From: Tubulanus polymorphus
Lineage: Eukaryota; Nemertea; Palaeonemertea; Tubulaniformes; Tubulanidae
Reading direction: 5' to 3'
Assembly (NCBI RefSeq): GCF_964204645.1
Contig: NC_134027.1
Span: forward strand, 25,284,485-25,348,484
DNA length: 64,000 nt
Positions 36,538 through 64,000 of this stretch are shown piece after piece. A program made the position numbers and the translations under genes. Below the pieces are notes generated by a model. The model worked only from the letters and a program-made list of their open reading frames with translations. It ran no database searches and was not told the origin of the DNA. Numbering within the stretch: the stretch's first letter is position 1; each line of letters opens with the position of its first letter.

Positions 36538-39222
36538 ATGTTGAGACGAATCGCTTTTAACAACGTCATCCAGTTTGTTGAGCCTCACGTGCTCAGCTTC
36601 ACGCCGTCGGATCCGCCTCTGTTAGAAGTCGACGGACAGAGGTATCCGCAATGCAACCTCGGTATTTTCGTCGGCGAAAACGGCTCCGGTAAAAGCAGCA
36701 TCTTCGAATTGATCGTCTCGTGCGCAGCGCCACCTACGACGGTCATAGAAACCGGGGAAACTGGCGGTAAATCGGATAGCCGCGCGCGCAGCGCCACCAT
36801 CATACCGAACACGCCTTCGAATGGTAAATCAGGGTATACGTTTTGCGAGTTTGAAATTCCGACGTCGATGGGAGCGAAAATGAATCTTCCGAATTCGGCG
36901 AGGAGAACGTCGACCGGTAACTACCTGGTCATCCTCGGTTTGGAGGTGCCTGGTCAGACGAGAGAGAAGATTCGGCGTATAATCATTCCCGTAGACAGTT
37001 CCAAAGACGAAATCTGCTCGAGACGCCGCGGAGTTTTCGTCATGCTTCTGACGTCGGAAAAATGCGAGCAATTGTTCAAAACCGAATCCGACGTCATCGG
37101 TATTCTTTCCAAATCGGACGTGGCCAAACGGAACGACGTGGCGAACGTTGATTGGTTGGACATCGGCAACGTTTACGAACAAATAACGGATTCGATAATC
37201 GTCGGTCATCGCTACAGTCAAGAAGATTTCGACTTGTACATAAATAAAGCTAAGGAACACCCGGAGTTTGTAGCGCGAGTGCACGACGTGTTTTTCAAAA
37301 TAATCGGTAACACCGACTATCAGTTCGTGATCGAAGACGGTCAATTGTTTTGCCGTGAAATGAACGACGCCGCCTGCGAGAGCAAGACGGAAACGTGGCA
37401 GGCGCCGTCCGGAATTCTCGACGCGTTTCTTATGGCTTTCTATCTGTCTCTGGACGATAAACTGACTTTACTGTTAGAAGAACCGATCAAATCGATGCAT
37501 CCGCTCTTAGTGCGAGCGTTGAGGGACATTTTCCTGCTAGGGGTCACCGGTAAAACTGTCATCGCCGTCTGTCATTCGGAGCGGTTGATAAGCGCGTACA
37601 CCGTAGCCTTCATGTTCCGTTTCCGGCGCGTACGCATCCAAGATGGCGATCGAATTCTGCGCGCGTCGAAAATCTACGAGTTGAAGAATCTAGCCGTCAC
37701 CAATCACGGCGGTCACCCGTTCGCGTATCTTACCGTGGAGCGAATTCGGGACGTCCTATTCGCCAACCGAATTCTGTTCGTCGAAGGTCGCGACGACCGA
37801 CGATTCGTTCACGCTACTCTCGATCTGATCGAGAGAAAATACCCCGGTATTCTTCGCATGTGCGGCGAAGATGTGGAACAACTGATCGGTCCGTTAACGC
37901 AGATATCCGTCATTCAGATGGACGGTAAAATGCACATGGATTCGTGCGTTTACGTCGCCGAGAATTCCGGCTTGAAAAAACGCTACGCTTTGCTTCTCGA
38001 CCGAGACGTGTTGACCGGAAATGAGGTGTTCGTCTCCAGTTTCGTGCAGACGTTGAAGAAGTTGTTAGAATTTTACGACGACGAAAAACAGACGAAACTG
38101 TCGCAGATTATCTGCCGGCATTGTCTGTGCAAGTACGACAGCGCCAATCAGGATCGCAAACACTTCTTCGGCATCATTCGCGAGATTCTGAAGGCCGTAT
38201 CCGATCGTAATTACGACAGTCTGCGCGGCGTCGTCGAGAAGAAACTCATGTCGAAAATCGGCCATATTTTCCAGAGTAGCGAGGACCACGCTAGTCACGT
38301 GACCCGACAATGTAACAACGTCACTAACGCGATGCAAAATGTTGAAGAGATGAAACGAATTTTGGACGAAGTTCGCCGCGAAATTACGCTACTAGTCGAA
38401 AAGGAGAGCCCGACCGTGGATGACTTACTGGATGTCCTGCTTCGAGCAGTCCCCGGCGAGGTGTCCATCGAGGAGTCGTTGGCCGACAGCGTGGGCCTGC
38501 CCAATTGGGACGATTGTAAGAAACTGTCGAACGAGTTATTAGCAATCGGGACGCGGGACCGGACCGATTCGGACCCCGATATCAGTTTTATCTTATACAG
38601 AGTGATCTGTCGTAAGAACTATCTACCGAAGATGTTCCTGAAGGCGAAGTCTTTCGATAAACTTCGCAGCGTTTTGCTGTCGTTCATCGTAACATCGTCA
38701 GGCGGTTCAGAACCGCGGTGTAACCTTGCCGATGCTGCGGCGTTCGTGCAGAATCTAAGCCGTTTAGACCTGCTCTGCCAGAGGTGCATACTACTCGAAA
38801 AATCATTAGCGACTCTGAACGATTTCGAGAAGTTGTTCGACACGTACGCGCTTTCTTTCGCCGTGAAACCGACGAACTGCGCGCTGGAATCGAGAGAGAC
38901 CGACCTGATGCAGTTCGTGGCCACCGCCTACAAACTCTGCTTCCGAAAGAGCGTTACGTTGAGCGACCTCGAGGCGGAAATCTTGATTCGTAAACAACAA
39001 ATCGAGGAGCGTCGCTTCATTTGGATCGACGGCGATCTGGAAGACATGGTCAACAGCACGAAACAAGAAACGAGAGCCTTGCCGCTGATCAAACGAAAGT
39101 GGTCTTCCTTGCGACGTGGAGATTTGTGGGCATTAGTCAAAGAACTGGTCGAAAATGATAACAAAGATTTTCGACGATTTGTACAATTTTTAGTGTCGTT
39201 TGTGAAAGAAGAAATTCTATAA
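36538..39222 (+). CDS. OLD-family-like protein: ABC-type ATPase plus TOPRIM nuclease domain, intronless
   Basis: A single uninterrupted frame of 894 codons. Residues 41-60 carry a Walker A loop (FVGENGSGKSSIFEL, GENGSGKS at 46-53) in an SMC/RecF-type context that starts like RecF/OLD proteins. A signature-like QAPSGILDAFLMA (289-300) precedes a Walker B LTLLLEEPIKSMHP (Glu314/Glu315) and an H-loop VIAVCHSERL (His346). A TOPRIM domain follows: RILFVEGRDDRRF (catalytic-type Glu416, with RDD) and YALLLDRDV (Asp488-x-Asp490). ATPase-then-TOPRIM order is that of prokaryotic OLD nucleases such as GajA of the Gabija defence system. The C-terminal 350 residues are helical and unfamiliar. A splice acceptor directly before the ATG suggests a non-coding 5' exon, so it is probably a genuine, transcribed nuclear gene. 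Nuclease activity is inferred, not shown. No helicase partner lies nearby. Confidence 0.8.
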   Translation: MLRRIAFNNVIQFVEPHVLSFTPSDPPLLEVDGQRYPQCNLGIFVGENGSGKSSIFELIVSCAAPPTTVIETGETGGKSDSRARSATIIPNTPSNGKSGYTFCEFEIPTSMGAKMNLPNSARRTSTGNYLVILGLEVPGQTREKIRRIIIPVDSSKDEICSRRRGVFVMLLTSEKCEQLFKTESDVIGILSKSDVAKRNDVANVDWLDIGNVYEQITDSIIVGHRYSQEDFDLYINKAKEHPEFVARVHDVFFKIIGNTDYQFVIEDGQLFCREMNDAACESKTETWQAPSGILDAFLMAFYLSLDDKLTLLLEEPIKSMHPLLVRALRDIFLLGVTGKTVIAVCHSERLISAYTVAFMFRFRRVRIQDGDRILRASKIYELKNLAVTNHGGHPFAYLTVERIRDVLFANRILFVEGRDDRRFVHATLDLIERKYPGILRMCGEDVEQLIGPLTQISVIQMDGKMHMDSCVYVAENSGLKKRYALLLDRDVLTGNEVFVSSFVQTLKKLLEFYDDEKQTKLSQIICRHCLCKYDSANQDRKHFFGIIREILKAVSDRNYDSLRGVVEKKLMSKIGHIFQSSEDHASHVTRQCNNVTNAMQNVEEMKRILDEVRREITLLVEKESPTVDDLLDVLLRAVPGEVSIEESLADSVGLPNWDDCKKLSNELLAIGTRDRTDSDPDISFILYRVICRKNYLPKMFLKAKSFDKLRSVLLSFIVTSSGGSEPRCNLADAAAFVQNLSRLDLLCQRCILLEKSLATLNDFEKLFDTYALSFAVKPTNCALESRETDLMQFVATAYKLCFRKSVTLSDLEAEILIRKQQIEERRFIWIDGDLEDMVNSTKQETRALPLIKRKWSSLRRGDLWALVKELVENDNKDFRRFVQFLVSFVKEEIL

Positions 39223-42207
39223 ATTTGATGTTGTTCGTAAATTTACCAGTGTATAACAGTATAACATAGACTCATCCAAGTCGGTAAACTATTTGACCTA
39301 CTTACCATTTAACCGAAACCGGCTTCTCGGCTGTCGTTTTCGTCTGGGCTCTGAGTCTAGCCCAATGTTGAGTATTGTCTTGTGTATTGATATTAACTAT
39401 TGTCTTGTGTGTCTTTATATCGTTGAAGACCAGGGTACTCTTACGAATAGTACGTGTACGTATCCATGGGGAGGCCGGGCCAGATACTGTCCACTTTCCT
39501 CCCTGTGTAAATACAGGCCCGTAGCCAGACATGCCTTTGGGAAGCTTCGAATTTCGTAAATGTTGAACTTTTCATTAAATGCCCGCGCAAATGTCGGGGT
39601 CCTTGCGCGGAAAATCTTTGGGAATAAGATTGAAAGATGAGCAATTTTAACAACTTCTTTGGGGTGAAGATTTTGCTTCTTTTCTCTAAAATTTGACCCC
39701 AAATCAAGTAAATTCGAAACCGAATGAAAGTGTTACCAATTAGTGACTCTCAGTGACTCGAAATCGATGCTCAAATTTTCTTTAAAGGCTGACTGGCATC
39801 TATACGGAACTTCGTCAATGCTCGAACCACCGACATCCCCCCTCCCCCGATACGTTCCTGCATAAAGCTTGAACTGAAAATCAGGAAAAGCTATTCTCGT
39901 CCTTGGCTTTGACCTCTAGATATAAGATACACGTACTACACGTAATTTTATGTGCCTTTTTTTATAAAGCAATAATTTCTGTTCAGTCTTTTGTTGTGTG
40001 TTCAATGTATTTGAAATTTGCTACGTACAAAGTGCCGTTTATTTGAACAATGTTCCTACATTTCAGTTGATGAAAATGTCTAAAACTTATTTCATACATA
40101 TAATATATTCAAACAATGTATGTATATACACATGCGGCGAAACAGGGCTTTGAAAGAGTTTAATTTTCTCTATCAATCAAAATCATGTCTCTTACCTTTC
40201 CACACGGAATTAAAACGAAATTCTTTTTTCAAGATATGGTGTGTAAATTCTAACGATTAGAAATTCATATTTTCGCATCGCCGTCCATTCATACATGTAT
40301 ATCAGTTTATGACGTCAGTGGTAAATGTTAACAGCAATAATAAAGTTAAATCTACTCTCATTTCGCTGTGGTTTCGGCTCCCGCGTGAGAACGTAATTCG
40401 GCCGGACAACCACAGCGGATGGAGAGATCAAACAAAGCGTGTTTGTCTTCATTTTGTGGGTGGTTCCGATAACCTGGCGGCTCAAGTCGAAGTCCACGGA
40501 TTTGTTTCATGAACAAAATCTAATCCGGTGAAATCCGAACGTACAAAATCCTACAAAAACGTTATTGTACAAAACTCATTGTCTGGTCTAAAGAAAACAA
40601 GAACAACAACGACTAATGAGCGATACATTGTACTGAGCTCTAGGGGTTCGATCTCGCAATTAATACCTGAAACATTGCATGGTGTCTTCAAAGCGGCACC
40701 CAAGAGCAAACCCGGTAAATGTTACTAACATCATTTGCATACTTCATGGAGTGTTAAAACATTTTTAAGCACTGAAAAAGGGTTGTATCAGTTAGTGTCA
40801 CACCGTGGGAGGGACCAAGCCTGTCGATGGCCGATCCGTAACTGACATCACTGGTTCGACTGACTTTGTTTCCATCCACTGTTTTCTGGAAATGAAACTA
40901 TAATCCAAGTATCCGTGATGTAAGATTGTTCAGGACAAGTAGTTAGAATCTCTATATCGAATTGTATCCCAGTTTTTTGGCGATGGCGGATGCTATTAAT
41001 CGCCTCAATTAGAAACGTCAGTGCGACATCCGAACCTCTGAGCATCTCGAACCTGGAAAACAGACTCAATCTGCGGACCACTAAATGTCTAAATGAATTT
41101 ATCGTCGATTTCACCAATAAAAGCATTTATTTGAGAATAAATAAACAAGATTCGAAATCAAGATTACAGATTTCAAACTAGAACTCAGGAATTCGTGTAG
41201 AAAGAAAGATCCGTCCCGCTACGCGGCCCAACACCAGCTCGGACTCGGACTCGGACCCGGACCCGGACCCGGACCCAGACTATGTACGCAATGTTCATAT
41301 CCTACCGCTAGACAACCGAACTGAGTGACCACCGTTGACCATCTCAGTTAAGACATTTAAAGTATAGTGATCGTTCAGGCGTGGTGACTTGTTGCTGAGT
41401 CTTCTATAAATTCCGATTCCTCTATTGATTTTCATCTAGAGCAGTTTTCTCTCACCGAGGAGACAATTCGCGAATGGAGGCCGCATTTTTAAAGCCTGTC
41501 AAAATATTGGCCCTGTGATATTGCACATACACTCTCAAGCAAAAATTAAATAAAATGTATTTCTTCTCAATTGCTTCTTGTCTGAAATAGCTTTTACATT
41601 GTCACAAACTATAGTGGTAGTTTCTGCCACACATTTCACGCTCAGATTTCATTTAGGTATTCACAGCCATCTTGGAGTAATCATTTGACAAATGATTACT
41701 CTAAGCAGCCATCAACTACAGAACTTCTTTTTACTTCCTTCTCATTATATTCTAAAAAAAAAAACATTTTACTGATACATAATGAAAAATACAGTGAAAA
41801 GTTACAAATGATACTATGAACCGAGTGTTATATTGTGTGAAATGTGTATTGTATCAACTGAATAAATACAATGTAAAATGCATGTACAATATTGATTATG
41901 CCCGCAGCGATGAAATTAGTTCCATAGCGCATAAAATGCGCGAAAACGATTTTATAAAATCCCGTCGTCTAGTCTCGCGCACGCAGCAACATCATCAGCA
42001 ACAAACATATAGCTAGTTTTTGTAATCGAAGAGATGTAACTAGTTGTTACACAGCATTGCATGACGATCGTAATGATGGCGCGATTGCGCGATAGGTTGA
42101 CGCATTTGTTATACGACGACACATACTTCGAGTGGATTTAAATTAATTTCGTTTCATTCATATCCTCATCGAATATAATTATACATATATTGCGTTTGGT
42201 TAAGCAG
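39223..42207. other. Intergenic between the OLD-like gene and G-alpha-s
   Basis: No supported gene. The frames at 39293-39707 and 40309-41181 overlap on both strands without recognisable features. A short GGACTC/GGACCC hexamer array lies at about 41238-41280. Confidence 0.45.
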
Positions 42208-42420
42208 CGTCGAACAAAGACAACACCCTGGATTTGTGTGGATTACGTAAGGTCGCCGACCCCCGGCGGCAAACCAACTCGACTACGAAGAAATTAGGAT
42301 GCATCGAAGGCGGCAATGACCCGGACGGTAAAAAACAACGAGAACATAGCAAAGAAATCGAGAAACAGTTGGAAAAAGATAAACAGATTTACAAAGCGAC
42401 TCATCGCTTACTTTTATTAG
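42208..42420 (+). CDS. GNAS: Alternative upstream coding exon of G-alpha-s
   Basis: Bounded by an acceptor (tttggttaagcag|CG) and a strong donor (TTATTAG|gtgagt). The last 40 codons read [20 protein letters not shown] then [12 protein letters not shown], clearly homologous to the canonical exon 1 ending at 44854, and the donor has the same phase (1). Spliced to 45950 it would regenerate GAGESGKS. There is no in-frame ATG before the TAA at 42201-42203; the canonical MGC start is replaced here by LGC. It therefore needs a further upstream exon for initiation, giving an N-terminally extended protein, or else it is a decayed duplicate. The charged N-terminal part ([19 protein letters not shown]) is unfamiliar. 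Confidence 0.6.
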
Positions 42421-44724
42421 GTGAGTTCGTTTCTCATCCTTACATTGAATATCTTTAAAGTTGTTATTTAGGGTGGCGATGAAAGTTTCTAGAAACAACA
42501 GCAGCAGGAGCCCGACTTGCACGGCTACGCGTGTTGAAATGGAATATGCGCGCAACTAACACAAATCATCATCATGCGACATGGCAGAATCATGACGATA
42601 CGACTATACTATTTGAATACTTTTTCTAAGAGCTCGACTTTTCCCATGAATATCGAAATACCGTACCTCTGAAAATTTATGATTTTTGGTTCATTTTCGA
42701 TGAAACAATAATATTTTGTCAAAATACTCCAATTTTGTGAAAAATTCTACAATCAGATCAGGGGTGGTCTGTTGCGAAATGAGAGTTATACCGTAAACAG
42801 CGACACCAAGAAAAACTGTTCGATTTTAGAATACATTCGTTGTAATATCCTCAACTATTCAACCGTCTATAGCCATGCGAAAAACTTAGAATTAGAGCTG
42901 ATAAGTTTTAAGGTCAGGGGCACGCAGTCATGTCTTATATTCAAGACCAGTCTCATGCAATTTCATCTCGGTCCTATAGATATTCTAACAACTTAATATA
43001 ATTCTTGTATCATCTTTTTGAAATCTTTAAAAAAAATTAATTTCTAGCGGAGGTCTTCGTCTTTCTTCCTGTACACAATTCAGCTACATTTATAAGATAA
43101 GAAGGAAATAAGGATGATAAATTATCATATCGTGATGACAGGTTTGACTTAGGCTGAAATCACGATGCACACTGGGTCCAGATGACAAGCTGTCTAGTTA
43201 AGTTTGCAGCGACGGTGCTTGATTTGCAGACATCTTTTCGCTCATTTCATATAATTTACTTCAATTTACGCGACGTATTTTATTCGTGAATACGTAATAT
43301 ATAACATAGATCATACTTTTGCTGCATACAACATTAGCTCGTCGCTAAAAGTCAAGACAACGCCCATCTCCAATTATAGCTATTTTTAGCATCATTGCAC
43401 GTTATGGATACGGGTATTTGCAATGTTGGCGTTCTGGTTATTGAATTTCGATTCAGACTTTGTATACTATAGTCTGCCGTCATCGCAGTAAGGGCAAAAT
43501 CTATTCGAAGCGCGATAGGTTAGTCGCACATAAATAGCAGTAGAACGAAAAATAAAAAAACATCAAACTATTCACCGTTTTACAAAGAAAAAGAATATTA
43601 CACATTTATGACTTAAAACCAGCGCGTACGGTGTCAATACACTCAACTAGGAAAAGTAAAACCGTAGCGATATAGTAAGCTTAGTTCTAGGGAATTTGTA
43701 GGAGTCGAAATTGAATGAAATCTTAATCGATTGAAAATTTCAGACCATACATTTTTTTACTGTATTGTGATACATTTTTAGATTATTCAAGAGCAATAAC
43801 TTAGACTATTCAATAGCAATAACTTAGTTTTTTTCTAATGAGCAGTGCCTCGAAAACCTGGGATTCGAACCTTAGCTCTACACTGAACTGCGCGACAGAT
43901 AGATTGGGCTCGAATCCGCTAATTCTGAATATTCCAAAGACCGAGCTACCAAATAAACACGTTTTATAATTGATGGAATAAATTCCATCGATCTGAATTC
44001 TATTCCTATGTAAATTTACTAGCCGAAGCTAGGCTGTATGATTTCAACAAAATCATTTTTGGTTCCGAACTCCGCGAGTGAGTGCCGCTTTAACCCAACC
44101 AGCGGAGAAGAATAATGGACGCTCCCGCGTGTGCACTGCGCGAATAAGGCGATTCATAATAATATACATTATGATAATAATACATATATTCTATATTAAT
44201 CGGTGGTTTACTTTTCACTTTTCTCACGAATCCGAATCTATATTTTAATCGATCTTAAAGAGTAATAGATTCTATCTGAAATTATTCGGGTTCGAGCCCG
44301 CGCGCGCGTAAAAGGGTAGAATAATAATAGACGCTCCCAAACCCCACCCAGCGCCTGTCAATTGTCTCAGTTGACGTGTGTGTGTGTGGTTGCCCAGTAG
44401 ATGTTTTTCATGCAGGCAGGTCATGGAATTTGGCCTGATTTAGGGCACCTACAGGCCCGACCCGCGGCTCTATAGGCGTTTAGCTCGTTCTCGAAGGATT
44501 TACGCACGCGTTTGGACGTATTAAACGACGCTGGGAGGGATTTAAAACGGCACCGTGCAAGCTACAATTTTGTCTGTCGTCACAACCGAATTCACCAGTC
44601 AGTAAATAGGCTACCAAATTTCGTCCATCCATCCACACAGATATATTTATTAGATACATATACGGATAGTGTTTATATATAAATACATATTTAGTAATTA
44701 AGGCGCAGCATCATCATCATCATC
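42421..44724. other. Intron or promoter region between the two G-alpha-s first exons
   Basis: AT-rich, no other supported exon. Two segments before exon 1 share 'agaataata(g/a)...gacgctccc' (about 44108 and 44318). The 250 bases before 44725 include TATA-like 'gtttatatataaatacatat' (44671) and a CAT triplet run directly in front of the ATG. Confidence 0.45.
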
Positions 44725-62704
<17,980 letters not shown>

Positions 62705-64000
62705 TCTAAACCCAACTATCTATAATCCGATAAGAGAGAGCGAGAGAGAGAGTGCGAGAGAGTGAGTGAGAGAGAGTGAGAGTGTCCGTCTGTCTGTCCG
62801 TCTGCCTGCGAGTGTATATGAGAAACGATTTTACTCGACTAAAAAAAAAATTATTGCAACAACAAACATAACTCTTTAAACGGGACTTAGTCAAACGCTG
62901 TGTCTGACTACGCGCCAAGTTACCAAGCATGGAGGTACCATGCGCCAAGTAAACGAGCATGGAGATACCACGCGCCAAGTTATCAAACATGGAGGTACCA
63001 CGCGCCAAGTTATCAAACACGGAGGTACCATGCGCCATGTTACTAAGCACCGAGGTACCACACGCCAAGTTATCAAACACGGAGGTACCATGCGCCAAGT
63101 TATCAGCCACCGAGATACCATGCATCAATTTACTCAGCGCTGAGTTACCTAGCATCGAGTGCCATGTGCCAAGTTGATAAGCGAAGGGTACCACATGTCG
63201 TCGAGTACTTCGCACCACTAAGTACCTCATGCCACATGACCTTGAGTACCACATGCTGATGAGTATCACGTGCCGCTGAGTACCACACATGCGCCACTGA
63301 GTTCGCGTTGTTGAATTAAACAGAAAAACCCGATGAGAAAATCTTCTGACGGTGTTTGTTCTTTTCTTTTTTTATTCGCGGTGTAAGGAAAGCGCGCCGC
63401 GCGAAACCCGCGATTGTTGATTATCAATCGCCGTGGAAATACGGCCGAGGATACTTCGATCGGTCGTCACAGCGACATGCGTCGTTTTCATCCCGTGGTC
63501 GGCCATCTTTGATGAGCGTTTGTATTTTCGTTTTTTCAAATTGAACCGGATCGAACCGGTCATCCGTCTGTCCGATAGCGCGCGCGCGAGTAACGTCTTT
63601 CAAACGAAAAACACCAAGAAAGATATCGCCACGAAATGAAATATCGTCGCGGATCCGGATACGAGGCGCCGGTTTCGATCTACTGCTGTTTACTAACGAA
63701 TACGGATCGCCGCGTGCAGGGGTCCGCCCGCGACACGCCTGCGCGCGTGTGCGAAAATACTCGGAATTACCAGACGCGTGTGTGCGTGCGCGTGCGTGAC
63801 CGGGCGCGAGATATATGTGTGTACTTAATTATTATTATTATTATTAAAAAAAAGAAAGGATGGCTCCGTGGATGGCTGACGCTTATTAAATAGATATAAA
63901 TACATGAATTAGATAGGTTTGTGTAGATTGTTGAAATCGAAAGAATTATAAATTATATCCGTATTCATTCTTTCATTCGACGAACGACGCGTTTATTTAT
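62705..64000. other. G-alpha-s 3' flank and CpG-rich right end
   Basis: Holds a GA-rich simple repeat (62735-62786), a 30-bp minisatellite (62925-63125; 'cgcgccaagttatcaaacac' + 'ggaggtacca') that probably lies in or near the 3' UTR, degenerate 'gagtacca' repeats to 63300, and from about 63360 a CpG-rich tract ending in an (ATT)n run at 63823-63845. The CpG-rich part may be the promoter or first exon of a neighbouring gene; no exon there can be supported. Confidence 0.5.

Noticed and set aside
36585-39164. Several antisense frames of 70-170 codons
   Set aside because: They are shadows of the 894-codon OLD-like gene, with no own domains or splice logic.
41816-42016. 66-codon frame as the missing initiator exon of the alternative G-alpha-s exon
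   Set aside because: Ends in a stop without a convincing in-frame donor, and its composition does not look like coding sequence; the initiator remains unknown.
62706-63290. 194-codon minus-strand frame
   Set aside because: Mainly the 30-bp minisatellite, whose length is a multiple of 3; low complexity and no domain.
63356-63893. Overlapping frames in the CpG-rich right end
   Set aside because: Frames overlap on both strands in high-GC DNA; no domain or splice support within the window.

Overview
This window is animal nuclear DNA, most likely from a marine invertebrate and possibly a lophotrochozoan. The phylum is an inference from the style of the proteins and repeats and is not proven. Evidence for an animal: genes split by GT-AG introns, an unmistakable G-alpha-s gene, the LUBAC subunit HOIL-1 (RBCK1), the plasminogen receptor PLGRKT, a rhodopsin-like receptor, and many tRNA-derived SINEs, foldback (MITE-like) elements, microsatellites and minisatellites. 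All main genes read on the + strand.

Layout. 1.8-3.0 kb: single-exon GPCR. 3.4-9.4 kb: a foldback element with a hammerhead-like core, TA microsatellites and two copies of an interspersed element, one split by an insertion. 9.5-10.8 kb: two-exon CD225/dispanin-type membrane protein. 12-13.8 kb: a repeat carrying CTCF-like motifs, then a 10-bp satellite. 15.3-17.7 kb: four-exon gene with an RRM-like C-terminus. 19.3-20.8 kb: PLGRKT, four exons. 21.7-24.9 kb: foldback elements and a 2.15-kb DNA transposon with 33-bp terminal inverted repeats, itself inserted in a foldback element. 25.0-33.2 kb: RBCK1, 11 exons plus an in-frame exon that would truncate it. 36.5-39.2 kb: an intronless 894-codon gene with an SMC/RecF-like ATPase followed by a TOPRIM domain, the architecture of prokaryotic OLD-family (GajA-like) nucleases. 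42.2-62.7 kb: G-alpha-s (11 exons, 376 aa) with a second, alternative 5' coding exon. Its introns are filled with SINEs, minisatellites and foldback elements. 62.7-64 kb: 3' flank with a 30-bp minisatellite and a CpG-rich end.

How the genes relate. They are ordinary neighbours, not an operon. GPCR and G-alpha-s belong to the same general pathway (receptor to adenylyl cyclase), but nothing shows that this receptor couples to Gs. RBCK1 (NF-kB and innate signalling) and the OLD-like gene (a family used in phage defence by prokaryotes) are both plausible immunity genes. Their closeness, about 3.4 kb apart, is recorded but not interpreted.

The strongest candidates for something undescribed are the OLD/TOPRIM gene, the second first exon of G-alpha-s, the premature-stop exon of RBCK1, and a family of foldback elements that share a CUGANGA/stem/GAAAC hammerhead-like core.
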